From: Gammaproteobacteria bacterium
Lineage (GTDB): Bacteria; Pseudomonadota; Gammaproteobacteria; Pseudomonadales; Azotimanducaceae
Assembly (NCBI GenBank): GCA_026707735.1
Contig: JAPOWH010000010.1
Span: forward strand, 62,001 to 126,000
DNA: 64,000 nucleotides
Reading direction: 5' to 3'
This document shows, piece by piece, positions 52,749-62,603 of this stretch. How positions within the stretch are numbered: position 1 is the first letter of the stretch; every line of letters begins with the position of its first letter. Both the position numbers and the translations under genes were made by a program. Below the pieces are notes generated by a model that worked only from the letters and a program-made list of their open reading frames with translations, was not told where the DNA came from and ran no database searches.

Positions 52749-55469
52749 ATGGCAATACTTTCGATCGACGGCGTCGACTATGAAGTAGAAGAAGGAGAGA
52801 ACCTACTTCACGCTGTACTCTCCCAAAAGATCGACTTGCCCTATTTTTGTTGGCATCCCTCGCTAGGATCAGTTGGGGCTTGTCGTCAATGTGCCGTCAT
52901 AGAGTACGCAGGACCCGACGATGATCGAGGTCGATTGCAGATGGCTTGCATGACTAGCGTCAGCGACGGAATGCGAGTATCTGTTAGTGCTCAGCATGCC
53001 GCGAATTTCCGATCATCTGTGATTGAGTGGTTGATGGAAAACCATCCCCACGATTGTCCTGTATGCGAAGAGGGCGGTGAGTGCCATCTACAAGACATGA
53101 CTGTTATGACAGGGCATTCGATGCGACGGTTTCGGGGGCGCAAGCGCACTTGGCGCAATCAAGACCTGGGTCCATTCATAGGACACGAGATGAACCGATG
53201 CATCACCTGCTATCGATGCGTAAGGTTTTATGGGGACTACGCAGGGGGCAAAGACTTGGCCGCCTTTGGTTCGCGAGGCAGAATGTTTTTTGGCCGCTTC
53301 GAGAACGGAACTCTTGAAAGCGAGTTTGCAGGAAACCTAGTAGAAGTCTGTCCTACAGGTGTGTTTACCGACAAGCCATTTTCGACCTTCTACACTCGAA
53401 AATGGGACCTGCAGACCGCGCCGTCCATCTGTCCGGGGTGTTCAGTTGGATGCAACACCTTTCCCTCAGAGCGGTACGGAAAGCTGCGACGCATAACCAA
53501 TCGGTATCACGGCGAATTAAATCGATATTTTCTGTGTGATCGCGGTCGCTTCGGATCCCACTATGTCAATCACGAGACCCGAGTGTTGAATGCCGGCATC
53601 TCTAATGCGGAAGGGGTTTTCGAGTTCGGCGATCCGAAAAAGGTGGTAAACCGCATGGCCAGTAAGTTGAGTACGGGGGCGATAGGCATTGGGTCGCCCC
53701 GGGCAAGTTTTGAGGCGAATTTCGCATTGCGCCAATTGGTGGGTTTGGAGAACTATTGCGCAGGAATCAAGGACGAGGAATTCAGTGTCTTGAAGGAATC
53801 GATTGAAACTATGCGCCAGGGAGGTTTCTCAGTACCAACTCTCGAGCAAGTTGAACAGTGCGACGCCTCTTTCATTCTCGGGGAGGACATTTCAAACACC
53901 GCTCCGAGACTCGCGCTCGCTGTTCGCCAAGCTACTCGTCTCGTCTCGTACGAGCTGGCTGGCGACGCGGGGATTCCAGTGTGGCAAGACGCCGGAGTGC
54001 GTGGACACGCCCAACACTCCAGAAATCCACTCTACATTGCAACACCGGCTTCTACGCGATTGGATGACATCGCGACGAAAAACTCGAGCGGGTCGGTAGC
54101 GCAGTTGGTGGAATTGGCTAACTCCATTGCTGACTTGGTCGAATCGGAAGCCTATGGCGATGACTTCGCCAGTTCGGTGGCCAAGTCCCTGGTGGAAGCT
54201 AAAGCTCCACTTATTGTCACAGGAAGTTCGTTGGAGTCCGTGGAATTGATAAGAGCGGCTGCCAGGATTGCCAAAGCACTTCAACGTCGTGACGGCGAGA
54301 GCCAATTGGCAATCGTTCCTTCGGAAGTAAACAGTTTCGGATCAGCGTTGCTGGATCAGGGAGTGTCGCTTTCGCATGCACTGTCTCGACTGGAATCGGG
54401 CGGCACTGTAATTGTTCTCGAAAACGACTTGTACACGAGAACTGCGGCCGACGTTGTTGACCGGGCAATGTCTGCAAGCGAGTTCATCACTATCGATAGC
54501 TTGGAAACCCCAACGATGGCCAAGTCGAAATGTGTATTTCCCGCGGCCACATACGCCGAACAGACGGGCACTTTCGTCAACTATGAACTGAGGGCACAAA
54601 GGTATTTCCAAGTCTTCGAACCGACTGGAGAAGTGCAACCCTCCTGGAAATGGTTGGTTGCGGCGGCGCTAGAGAGCGGTCGAAACGACATGGCGTGGAG
54701 TTCGCAAGACGCACTTGCAAGAGCCTGTGCCGAGTCGACTTTTCCCCAGATTGAAAGGATTGCGCCGCCGGCCGAGTTTCGGTTAGCTGACGGTTCGAAA
54801 ATCCCTCGACAGACACATCGCTACAGTGGACGTACGGCGATGAATGCAGACGTAGATGTTCACGAGCCCAAGACAAGCGTGGACACGGAATCCCCGTTTT
54901 CCTACTCGATGGAAGGTTTGAATCCAGGAGATCAGAATGGAGCGACCATTCCCTATTCGTGGTCTCCAGGATGGAATTCGAATCAATCTGTGTTCAAGTT
55001 TCAGCAGGAAGTTGGCGGCCGACTGGCTGGAGGTGATCCCGGTGTTCGATTGGTGGAAGTCTCTCGCACCTGTTCAGCGGATGTCGCTAAACGTGTACCT
55101 GAGAACGCTCCTGTCTCGAATGGTGGCAATGGTTCACTTGAGCTAGTACCGGTTCACCTTGTCTTCGGATCGGACGAATTGTCAAGATACTCGTGGCCCA
55201 TCGCTAAACGAACTCCAGCGCCGTTTGTCCTTCTATCGGAAACTGATGCTGAGCGGCTTGGGTTGCAGTCCGGTATGGGAGTCAGAGTAAAAAATGGCAC
55301 GGTGAGCGTAGAAGTACGCATCGACGAGCGACTTGCTTCCGGATTGCTGGGCGTTCCCAAGGGGCTTGTTGATTGGATGGAGTCTCAACCTTCTCACGTA
55401 GAGTTAGATCGCGACCCAGACTTCGTACCACCGTCCGAACTGGAAGCCAATGTGATTGCCAGGGGTTGA
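52749..55469 (+). CDS. nuoG: NADH-quinone oxidoreductase subunit G
   Basis: The 75-kDa subunit with the chain of iron-sulfur clusters and a molybdopterin-oxidoreductase-like C-terminal domain. The ferredoxin-type N-terminus has GACRQCAV and HDCPVCEEGGECHLQD; CITCYRCVRF and EVCPTGVF bind 4Fe-4S, followed by the additional CPGCSVGCNT. At 906 residues it matches the long E. coli form (908). A 33-base gap separates it from nuoF, and the stop overlaps the nuoH start region. Confidence 0.95.
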   Translation: MAILSIDGVDYEVEEGENLLHAVLSQKIDLPYFCWHPSLGSVGACRQCAVIEYAGPDDDRGRLQMACMTSVSDGMRVSVSAQHAANFRSSVIEWLMENHPHDCPVCEEGGECHLQDMTVMTGHSMRRFRGRKRTWRNQDLGPFIGHEMNRCITCYRCVRFYGDYAGGKDLAAFGSRGRMFFGRFENGTLESEFAGNLVEVCPTGVFTDKPFSTFYTRKWDLQTAPSICPGCSVGCNTFPSERYGKLRRITNRYHGELNRYFLCDRGRFGSHYVNHETRVLNAGISNAEGVFEFGDPKKVVNRMASKLSTGAIGIGSPRASFEANFALRQLVGLENYCAGIKDEEFSVLKESIETMRQGGFSVPTLEQVEQCDASFILGEDISNTAPRLALAVRQATRLVSYELAGDAGIPVWQDAGVRGHAQHSRNPLYIATPASTRLDDIATKNSSGSVAQLVELANSIADLVESEAYGDDFASSVAKSLVEAKAPLIVTGSSLESVELIRAAARIAKALQRRDGESQLAIVPSEVNSFGSALLDQGVSLSHALSRLESGGTVIVLENDLYTRTAADVVDRAMSASEFITIDSLETPTMAKSKCVFPAATYAEQTGTFVNYELRAQRYFQVFEPTGEVQPSWKWLVAAALESGRNDMAWSSQDALARACAESTFPQIERIAPPAEFRLADGSKIPRQTHRYSGRTAMNADVDVHEPKTSVDTESPFSYSMEGLNPGDQNGATIPYSWSPGWNSNQSVFKFQQEVGGRLAGGDPGVRLVEVSRTCSADVAKRVPENAPVSNGGNGSLELVPVHLVFGSDELSRYSWPIAKRTPAPFVLLSETDAERLGLQSGMGVRVKNGTVSVEVRIDERLASGLLGVPKGLVDWMESQPSHVELDRDPDFVPPSELEANVIARG

Positions 55470-55474
55470 CTGCA

Positions 55475-56434
55475 TTGTTTGGCGTCGATTGGTCCTACCT
55501 GCTAATCCTTCCCATAGTCCTGGGAGCGCTCGTGGCAGCTCTTGTGCTTGTTTGGTGGGAACGTCGGGTTTTGGGCTGGTTTCAAGATCGGTTGGGACCC
55601 AATAGAGTTGGCTGGTTCGGCGTACTTCAAGCGTTAGCCGACGTGATAAAGCTCGTTACCAAGGACGATTGGGTTCCACCGTTTGGTGATCGAATCCTGT
55701 TCATTCTGGCACCGGTTATCGTTGCCGGCGCCATGCTGATGTCTTTTGTGGTTGTGCCCCTCGATGCCCACTTGATCATTGCCGATACAAACATCGCGCT
55801 GCTGTGGTTTTTGGCTATGTCGTCGCTTGCTGTTTACGGCGTTCTTCTTGCAGGGCTGGCAAGCAACAACAAGTATGCGTTGTTGGGAGGGTTGCGTTCT
55901 GCCGCTCAGATGGTTACCTATGAGGTCTTCATGGGCCTATCGCTGCTAGGTGTGGTGATGCTCTCCGGTTCCTTCAGCTTGAAGGATGTTGTTGAGGCAC
56001 AAGAGGAAATGTGGTTCTGTATACCTCAGTTTGTGGGATTGGTGATTTTCGTAATCGCTGGTCTGGCAGAAACACATAGATTGCCGTTCGATCTACCTGA
56101 AGCAGAACACGAACTCACTGCTGGATTTCATACGGAATACTCAGGCATGAAATTTGGTTTGATCATGGCTGGAGAGTACTTGGCACTTATATTGGTTTCG
56201 TGCCTGATCGTGGTGCTGTTTTTCGGAGGATGGTTGGGCCCCGGATTCCTTCCCGGCTTTGTATGGTTCGGCATCAAGGTCGTCTTGGTCATCAATTTCT
56301 TCATTTTGCTCCGTGCGGCCATTCCGCGTCCTCGCTACGATCAGCTCATGTCATTGGGGTGGAAAATACTTTTGCCGCTTTCGTTGCTCAACATCCTTGT
56401 AAGCGGAGCAGTAGTTCTTTGGATGGCTTCTTAG
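55475..56434 (+). CDS. nuoH: NADH-quinone oxidoreductase subunit H
   Basis: Membrane subunit forming the heel of complex I and part of the quinone channel. The body matches well: WWERRVLGWFQDRLGPNRVG, LADVIKLVTKDDW, and ETHRLPFDLPEAEHELTAGFHTEYSGM. Start choice is uncertain: TTG at 55475 has AGGGG nine bases upstream and gives 319 residues; TTG at 55466 overlaps the nuoG stop and gives 322. Both are near the 325 of E. coli. Confidence 0.94.
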   Translation: MFGVDWSYLLILPIVLGALVAALVLVWWERRVLGWFQDRLGPNRVGWFGVLQALADVIKLVTKDDWVPPFGDRILFILAPVIVAGAMLMSFVVVPLDAHLIIADTNIALLWFLAMSSLAVYGVLLAGLASNNKYALLGGLRSAAQMVTYEVFMGLSLLGVVMLSGSFSLKDVVEAQEEMWFCIPQFVGLVIFVIAGLAETHRLPFDLPEAEHELTAGFHTEYSGMKFGLIMAGEYLALILVSCLIVVLFFGGWLGPGFLPGFVWFGIKVVLVINFFILLRAAIPRPRYDQLMSLGWKILLPLSLLNILVSGAVVLWMAS

Positions 56435-56443
56435 GGAAACTCC

Positions 56444-56962
56444 ATGATTAGTCAGATCAAGACAATTTGGACGGTGGTTACGCATTTGTTCAAACGCAAC
56501 GAGACCGTAGAGTATCCCGAGGAAATGCCCTACCAAGCACCTCGCTATAGAGGTCGCATAGTTCTTACACGAGATCCCGACGGCGAAGAGAGATGCGTTG
56601 CTTGCAATTTGTGTGCAGTGGCTTGTCCCGTGGATTGCATAGCGCTGCAGAAAACGGAGAAGGAAGAAGACGGCAGGTGGTACCCCGAGTTCTTCAGGAT
56701 AAATTTCTCGCGTTGCATCATGTGCGGCATGTGCGAGGAAGCGTGTCCAACCTACGCGATTCAGCTAACTCCCGACTTCGAACTTTGCGAGTTCAATCGC
56801 GACAACATGGTGTACGAGAAGGAGCATCTTCTGATTAGCGGCACAGGAAAGTACCCAGGCTACAGCTTCTGGCACGTAGCTGGCAAGACCATCGACGGAA
56901 AGGGTAAGGGCGAAGCTCAAAGTGAGGACGAACCAACTGATGTCAGAAGCCTGCTTCCCTAG
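56444..56962 (+). CDS. nuoI: NADH-quinone oxidoreductase subunit I
   Basis: Peripheral ferredoxin-like subunit with clusters N6a and N6b. Two Cx2Cx2CxxxC motifs are complete: [12 protein letters not shown] and [12 protein letters not shown]. The 172-residue length and the [19 protein letters not shown] context are typical. It follows nuoH by nine bases. Confidence 0.96.
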   Translation: MISQIKTIWTVVTHLFKRNETVEYPEEMPYQAPRYRGRIVLTRDPDGEERCVACNLCAVACPVDCIALQKTEKEEDGRWYPEFFRINFSRCIMCGMCEEACPTYAIQLTPDFELCEFNRDNMVYEKEHLLISGTGKYPGYSFWHVAGKTIDGKGKGEAQSEDEPTDVRSLLP

Positions 56963-56983
56963 CGGCATGTGGAGTCAATCCTA

Positions 56984-57499
56984 ATGGGCTATTGGCTCTT
57001 CTGGATTGCCGGAGGAATTGCAATTCTGTCAGCGTTTGCGGCAATAACGCGCATGAACGCGTCGCATGCGTTGATTTACCTTGTAATAACGCTGCTGTCC
57101 ATCGCCGTGATTTTCTTCCTGTTGGGCGCTCCATTTGCTGCGGCTTTAGAGATCGTCATTTATGCCGGCGCAATAGTGGTCTTGTTTCTCTTTGTGGTGA
57201 TGATGCTCAATCTCGGTCGGCGGGCGGTCGAGAGAGAGCGCCAATGGCTGCTTCCTGGAATCTGGGTGATACCCGCAATCATGGCTGGAGCTCTTTTCAT
57301 CGTGCTGGGCATCGCATTGAGCGGATCGGAACACGAGGCTGTCATTGAGGGAACTATGGTCGGACCCAAGGAGGTGGGACGGTCGCTTCTTGGGCCGTAT
57401 ATTCTCGGAGTTGAGTTGGCTGCGGTCCTGCTTTTGGCTGCGTTGGTCGGGGCTTTTCACCTGGGACGACGCTACATCGAGGAACGTCGGGAGAAGTGA
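56984..57499 (+). CDS. nuoJ: NADH-quinone oxidoreductase subunit J
   Basis: Membrane subunit beside NuoK and NuoA. Five hydrophobic helices, including the conserved third-helix sequence [23 protein letters not shown]. The ATG at 56984 is preferred, as GGAG at 56971-56974 is nine bases upstream; a GTG at 56969 adds five residues. The product is 171 residues. Confidence 0.95.
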   Translation: MGYWLFWIAGGIAILSAFAAITRMNASHALIYLVITLLSIAVIFFLLGAPFAAALEIVIYAGAIVVLFLFVVMMLNLGRRAVERERQWLLPGIWVIPAIMAGALFIVLGIALSGSEHEAVIEGTMVGPKEVGRSLLGPYILGVELAAVLLLAALVGAFHLGRRYIEERREK

Positions 57500-57816
57500 T
57501 GGAAGGACCGCTCGGCATTCCGCTGGAACACGTCCTCTATTTGGCAATTACGCTGTTTTTGATCGGCGTAGTGGGGATATTGATTCGTCGCAACGTCATA
57601 TTCATCTTGCTGTCTCTGGAGCTCATGATGAATGCAAGTGCACTTGCGTTTGTCGCCGCGGGCGCATATTGGCAAGAAGCAGACGGTCAAGTGATGTTCA
57701 TGTTCATTCTCGCTCTTGCTGCGGCAGAAGTTGCCGTTGCGTTGGGTCTGGTAGTGCAGCTCGCGCGACGCTTCAGGACACTTGACATAGATGCTGCCAG
57801 CGAGATGACTGGCTGA
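57499..57816 (+). CDS. nuoK: NADH-quinone oxidoreductase subunit K
   Basis: Small membrane subunit with three helices and two buried glutamates of the proton pathway, in [13 protein letters not shown] and [12 protein letters not shown]. The ATG shares its A with the nuoJ stop (TGATG), giving 105 residues. Its own stop overlaps the nuoL ATG by one base. Confidence 0.95.
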   Translation: MEGPLGIPLEHVLYLAITLFLIGVVGILIRRNVIFILLSLELMMNASALAFVAAGAYWQEADGQVMFMFILALAAAEVAVALGLVVQLARRFRTLDIDAASEMTG

Positions 57817-59660
57817 TGGAAATGTTGTGGTTGGTTCCCGCTTTGCCTTTAGCGGGATTTCTCGTCCTATTTGTAACCGAGGGCAAGCTGCCCAAGATCG
57901 CGGTCGCTTGCATTGGGGCCGGTTGTGTTGGTTTTTCCGCGGTCGTGGCCGCCGTTGTCGGATGGGAATACCTAACGAGTGGCACAGATGCCTATTCACA
58001 GGTTATGTGGACCTGGATGGCGGTTGGTGAGTTCAAAGTAGAAGCAACGCTCTACTTCGACTACCTAGCATTGGTGATGGTTGGTGTGATAACCGGCGTA
58101 GGTTTCCTGATTCATCTCTACGCCACGGGCTACATGTGGGAGGAAGAAGGCTACAGTAGATTCTTCGCCTACATGAACCTCTTTGTCTTCGCCATGTTGC
58201 TATTGGTTCTGGGCGACAGTCTCTTGCTCTTATTCCTGGGTTGGGAAGGAGTTGGTCTTTGCAGCTATCTTCTCATCGGCTTCTTCCATAAGGACCCAGC
58301 CAACGGTTATGCAGCGCGTAAGGCCTTCGTCATTACGCGTGTTGGTGACACTGCACTGATTCTGGGTCTGCTGTTGCTGTTCAGGGAAGTGGGAACACTG
58401 GGCATCCAGGAGTCCCTCGAGACAGCCCGGAGCATCTGGCCGGACGGATCACTGATGAATACAGCAATAGCACTATTGCTGCTGGGCGGCGCGGTTGGGA
58501 AATCTGCGCAGGTTCCGCTGCAAACGTGGTTGCCTGACGCTATGGCTGGGCCCACCCCCGTTTCGGCGCTGATCCACGCCGCGACAATGGTTACAGCGGG
58601 CGTATACCTGATCGCGCGCATGCAAGGCATTTATCTGCTGTCCGAGCACGCGATGCTTTGCGTAGCATTTGTGGGACTCGCAACCCTATTTATCGCGTCG
58701 TTCACTGCGCTTGTGCAATCCGACATTAAGCGAGTTCTCGCGTTTTCCACAATGAGCCAGATCGGCTACATGTTTTTGGCGTTGGGGGTTGGCGCATGGT
58801 CCGCGGCGATTTTTCACTTGATGACGCACGCCTTCTTCAAGGCCTTGTTGTTCCTAGCGAGTGGCTCCGTAATTCTGTCTCTCCACCATGAACAAGACAT
58901 GCACAAGATGGGTGGCTTATGGCGTAAGCTGCCGATTCCGTTCTGGTCAATGGTGGTTGGTTCAATCGCCTTGGCCGCTCTGCCATTCACATCGGGATTT
59001 GTCAGCAAGGACGCGATTCTTCTGACGGCCGCTGATGCACCTGAACTAGGAATGGTGTTCTGGGGAGGTGCAATCGCAGCTGCCTTCATGACATCTCTCT
59101 ACACGACCCGCATGATGGTTCTAACATTCTTCGGCGAAACCAAGATGGAACCCCACGACCCCAGCAAGGCGAACATGTGGTTGCCTTTGCTTGTCTTGGC
59201 AGCGTTGTCACTTGGGGGAGGCTGGTTCGGATTTACCGTACTTGACTCTTTGTTCCACGACCATGGAGTCCATTTCGGATTGCATTTGGACAACCCAATA
59301 GCCATTGCGACGATGTGCATTCCATTATTGGGGCTTGTCGCCGGATACCTGATCTTCTATGCCAATGTTTTCGACCGCAAAGGGATTGCCGAGTCTGGCG
59401 TTGGCAAAGCGGTTGGAAGGTTCTGGTTCGTCGGATGGGGATTCGACAAGATTTACGACTCGCTAGTCGTAAATCCATTTCGATGGCTTGCCAGAGTCAA
59501 TAAAGGCGACTTCGTGGACTTGCTGTTTCGGTTTACCGCCTTGGTCGCGCGGATATTGAACAACCTCTTCAGCATCTCACAAAACGGACGCTTGCGTTGG
59601 TATGCGCTGACGATGTTCGGAGGTCTTTTGCTGGCAATTGTGTTCGTGGCGATTATTTGA
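57816..59660 (+). CDS. nuoL: NADH-quinone oxidoreductase subunit L
   Basis: Largest antiporter-like proton-pumping subunit, 614 residues, with 14-16 helices and a C-terminal lateral helix. Conserved motifs: LFLGWEGVGLCSYLLIGF, KSAQVPLQTWLPDAMAGPTPVSALIHAATMVTAGVYL (read in parts) and FSTMSQIGYMFLALG. It overlaps nuoK by one base. Confidence 0.96.
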   Translation: MEMLWLVPALPLAGFLVLFVTEGKLPKIAVACIGAGCVGFSAVVAAVVGWEYLTSGTDAYSQVMWTWMAVGEFKVEATLYFDYLALVMVGVITGVGFLIHLYATGYMWEEEGYSRFFAYMNLFVFAMLLLVLGDSLLLLFLGWEGVGLCSYLLIGFFHKDPANGYAARKAFVITRVGDTALILGLLLLFREVGTLGIQESLETARSIWPDGSLMNTAIALLLLGGAVGKSAQVPLQTWLPDAMAGPTPVSALIHAATMVTAGVYLIARMQGIYLLSEHAMLCVAFVGLATLFIASFTALVQSDIKRVLAFSTMSQIGYMFLALGVGAWSAAIFHLMTHAFFKALLFLASGSVILSLHHEQDMHKMGGLWRKLPIPFWSMVVGSIALAALPFTSGFVSKDAILLTAADAPELGMVFWGGAIAAAFMTSLYTTRMMVLTFFGETKMEPHDPSKANMWLPLLVLAALSLGGGWFGFTVLDSLFHDHGVHFGLHLDNPIAIATMCIPLLGLVAGYLIFYANVFDRKGIAESGVGKAVGRFWFVGWGFDKIYDSLVVNPFRWLARVNKGDFVDLLFRFTALVARILNNLFSISQNGRLRWYALTMFGGLLLAIVFVAII

Positions 59661-59661
59661 C

Positions 59662-61122
59662 ATGAACGTACTGCTTCTCATTTGTCTTCTGTTGGCTGCC
59701 GGCCTAGTTGCGTGGGCGTCTGAAAGAATTCGCCCCAACCTGCCTAATTGGGTGGCGTTGACAACATTCGTACTCGCAACACTATGGGTTGTGTTTGCTT
59801 GGTTGAGCGGACCGCACGAAGGCGGACTGTACGCAGAGCAGTTCTATTCTTGGATTCCTAGATTTGGCATCAACGTAATCCTGAAAGTCGATGGACTTTC
59901 TCTGATGCTCATAGGACTCACTATGCTGCTTGGGGCAGTAGCAGTAGTCTCTTCGTGGACGGAAACTACCACTCGACGAGGATTTTTTCAGTTCAACATC
60001 CTATGGGTGATGGCGGGCGTCGTAGGGGTGTTCTCGGCATTCGACCTCTTCCTGTTTTTCTTCTTCTGGGAAGTGATGTTGATTCCGATGTACTTCTTGA
60101 TCGCCATCTGGGGTCACGAAGACAGATCCTACGCGTCGATGAAGTTCTTTCTCTTCACGCAGATCAGCGGGCTATTGATGCTGGTAGCGATTGTGGCTTT
60201 GGTCTGGATCCACTACAGCACACATGGAGTACTGAGTTTCGACTATCACACGTTGCTAGGAGCTGAACTCGATGATTCCGTAGCACGTCTGCTGATGCTG
60301 GGTTTCTTCGTCGCGTTCATAACAAAACTCCCCAGTGTCCCGCTCCACACCTGGTTGCCGGATGCCCACACACAAGCACCCACGGCCGGCTCGGTGATTC
60401 TAGCGGGGATCCTATTAAAGACCGGCGCCTATGGAATTGTCAGATTTGTCGTAACGCTGTTTCCGGAAGCGTCGAGGGACTTTTGGATATACGGCATGGC
60501 GCTCGGCGTCGCCAGTATCCTGTACGGCGGCTTCATGGCATATAGCCAGTCGGACTTCAAGCGTCTCGTCGCTTACAGTTCCATTGCACACATGGGTTTC
60601 GTGCTTGTTGGGGTCTACTCATTCAATGATCTTGGAATGCAAGGCGCGATTGTGACCATGATTGCCCACGGGTTTTCGACCGCGGCGCTTTTCATGATGG
60701 CGGGTGCATTGCAGGAACGATTGCACACTAGAGAAATGTCGAAAATGGGAGGGCTTTGGGTGAAGGCGCCTCGAATGGGAGCCGTCACCATGTTTTTCGT
60801 AATTGCGTCGGTCGGCATGCCAGGGCTCGGGAACTTCATCGGCGAATTCCTGGTGCTGCTAGGCGCGTTTCAGAAGAATGTGTTCCTCACGATTTGCGCA
60901 GCTATAGGCATTGTGGTGGCAGCCGTATATGGACTCTCGCTTATGCAACGATCATTTCAAGGCACTCCGAATCCTGACGTGCCCGAAATGCGGGACTTCG
61001 CGTTTCGCGAGATGAGCGCCATGATTGTGCTCATGGTTGCCCTGGTTTGGCTGGGTGTGTACCCGCAGCACGTGTTGTCCATGACAGATGCAATACTTCC
61101 AATGCTAGGGGTTGCTCCATGA
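59662..61122 (+). CDS. nuoM: NADH-quinone oxidoreductase subunit M
   Basis: Antiporter-like proton-pumping subunit of 486 residues. It has FFFWEVMLIPMYFLIAIWGHE, KLPSVPLHTWLPDAHTQAPTAGSVILAGILLKTGAYG (read in parts) and YSSIAHMGFVLVGVY. The ATG one base after the nuoL stop gives the normal N-terminus; an upstream in-frame start lies inside nuoL. The stop overlaps the nuoN ATG. Confidence 0.96.
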   Translation: MNVLLLICLLLAAGLVAWASERIRPNLPNWVALTTFVLATLWVVFAWLSGPHEGGLYAEQFYSWIPRFGINVILKVDGLSLMLIGLTMLLGAVAVVSSWTETTTRRGFFQFNILWVMAGVVGVFSAFDLFLFFFFWEVMLIPMYFLIAIWGHEDRSYASMKFFLFTQISGLLMLVAIVALVWIHYSTHGVLSFDYHTLLGAELDDSVARLLMLGFFVAFITKLPSVPLHTWLPDAHTQAPTAGSVILAGILLKTGAYGIVRFVVTLFPEASRDFWIYGMALGVASILYGGFMAYSQSDFKRLVAYSSIAHMGFVLVGVYSFNDLGMQGAIVTMIAHGFSTAALFMMAGALQERLHTREMSKMGGLWVKAPRMGAVTMFFVIASVGMPGLGNFIGEFLVLLGAFQKNVFLTICAAIGIVVAAVYGLSLMQRSFQGTPNPDVPEMRDFAFREMSAMIVLMVALVWLGVYPQHVLSMTDAILPMLGVAP

Positions 61123-62573
61123 ATCTGGAGGGCGCATTCCTTGCAGGTTTACCCTACATAGCGCTTGCAAGTGGGTTGTTGATTGTGATGATCGGCGTGG
61201 CAATTCGCCGCACCCACTTCGTTGCTTGGTCGCTGACTGTATTGACTTTGGTCGCTACGCTCATCTGTCACTTTCCTGGATATGAGGCGCTTGGAGAAGG
61301 AACTACCCTGACCATGCTCTTCTATGTCGATGGGGTGTCCTATGTCTTCAATGCCATGTTCGTGCTTGCAGCAATCTTCACAGCTGTGATCGCGTATCAA
61401 TATGTGCAGGAGCGACTTGGCTACCCGGAAGAGTTTTATTTGCTCTTGCTTGCGGCGACATTCGGCGGCATGATGCTCCCCGCTGCCACGCATTTTGCAT
61501 CGCTGATTTTGGGACTAGAGATAGTCTCGATTTCCCTATATGCAATGATTGCGTATCCGCAGAGAGCTCGTGGACCACTGGAAGCGGGCTTGAAATACAT
61601 GATTCTTTCTGGGGTTGGATCCACGACGATTCTCTTCGGCATGGCGTTGATCTATGCGGCAAGCGGATCAATGGAATTCATGGATGTCAGTCCAGTTACA
61701 GGAAGCATGGAGGGTGACACTTTCTACCTGATTGGTCATGCCTTTTTCTGGAGTGGCATAGCATTCAAACTCTCGCTTGTTCCCTTTCACATATGGACTC
61801 CCGACGTTTACCAAGGAGCCCCTGCAATCGTTACAGGTTTTGTCGCCACAGTATCCAAGGGCGCCGTGTTCGTAGTTGTCATGAGATATGTCATGCAGAG
61901 CGATGTGTTTAGTTCTGAGGCAATCACGTACGTGGTTTTCCTCAATGCGGCGGCATCCATGATTGTGGGCAATCTCTTGGCCTTGCAGCAAAAGAATCTG
62001 AAGAGATTGCTCGCATACTCCTCGATCGCGCATATGGGCTATCTAGTGATCGCACTGTTCTTGGTGTCAACTCATCCTGGTATTGGATTTGAGACGGCGA
62101 TTGTGTATCTTGCCGGCTACTTTGTTATGACTCTTGCCGCGTTCGGTGTTATTTCAGTCTTGTCCGTCCATTCAGAACGAGAACTAGCAACTATCGACGA
62201 CATAACGGGTTTGCTGTGGCGTCGGCCGATTCTCTCTGCAACGCTTATAGCCGCGGCACTATCGTTGGCTGGCATTCCTCTCACGATGGGATTTATCGCC
62301 AAGTTCTATCTGTTCACGGCGGGAATTGAAGGCAAAATGTGGACGCTGGTTGGACTATTGGTGCTGGGTAGCGCCATTGGCATCTACTACTACCTGAGAA
62401 TTGTTTTTGCCATGACTTCTCAGCCTGAAGGCGAGTTGGAGAGGGCACCAAATTCGTCGTGGACAGGAATCGGCGCGGTAGCAACTCTGGGAATTGCTAC
62501 GGTTGTGCTGGGCGTTTACCCCACTCCATTGGTTGACCTCGTGCAAACACTACTGCGGGCTTCCGGTTTCTAG
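61119..62573 (+). CDS. nuoN: NADH-quinone oxidoreductase subunit N
   Basis: Third antiporter-like subunit, 484 residues, closing the nuo operon. It has GLEIVSISLYAMIAYPQ, FKLSLVPFHIWTPDVYQGAPAIVTGFVATVSK (read in parts) and YSSIAHMGYLVIALFLVS. The ATG overlaps the nuoM stop as ATGA. Thirty bases separate the stop from the dehydrogenase that follows. Confidence 0.96.
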   Translation: MNLEGAFLAGLPYIALASGLLIVMIGVAIRRTHFVAWSLTVLTLVATLICHFPGYEALGEGTTLTMLFYVDGVSYVFNAMFVLAAIFTAVIAYQYVQERLGYPEEFYLLLLAATFGGMMLPAATHFASLILGLEIVSISLYAMIAYPQRARGPLEAGLKYMILSGVGSTTILFGMALIYAASGSMEFMDVSPVTGSMEGDTFYLIGHAFFWSGIAFKLSLVPFHIWTPDVYQGAPAIVTGFVATVSKGAVFVVVMRYVMQSDVFSSEAITYVVFLNAAASMIVGNLLALQQKNLKRLLAYSSIAHMGYLVIALFLVSTHPGIGFETAIVYLAGYFVMTLAAFGVISVLSVHSERELATIDDITGLLWRRPILSATLIAAALSLAGIPLTMGFIAKFYLFTAGIEGKMWTLVGLLVLGSAIGIYYYLRIVFAMTSQPEGELERAPNSSWTGIGAVATLGIATVVLGVYPTPLVDLVQTLLRASGF

Positions 62574-62603
62574 AGCCTGAGTCCAACATTCCGAACAGAA
62601 GAC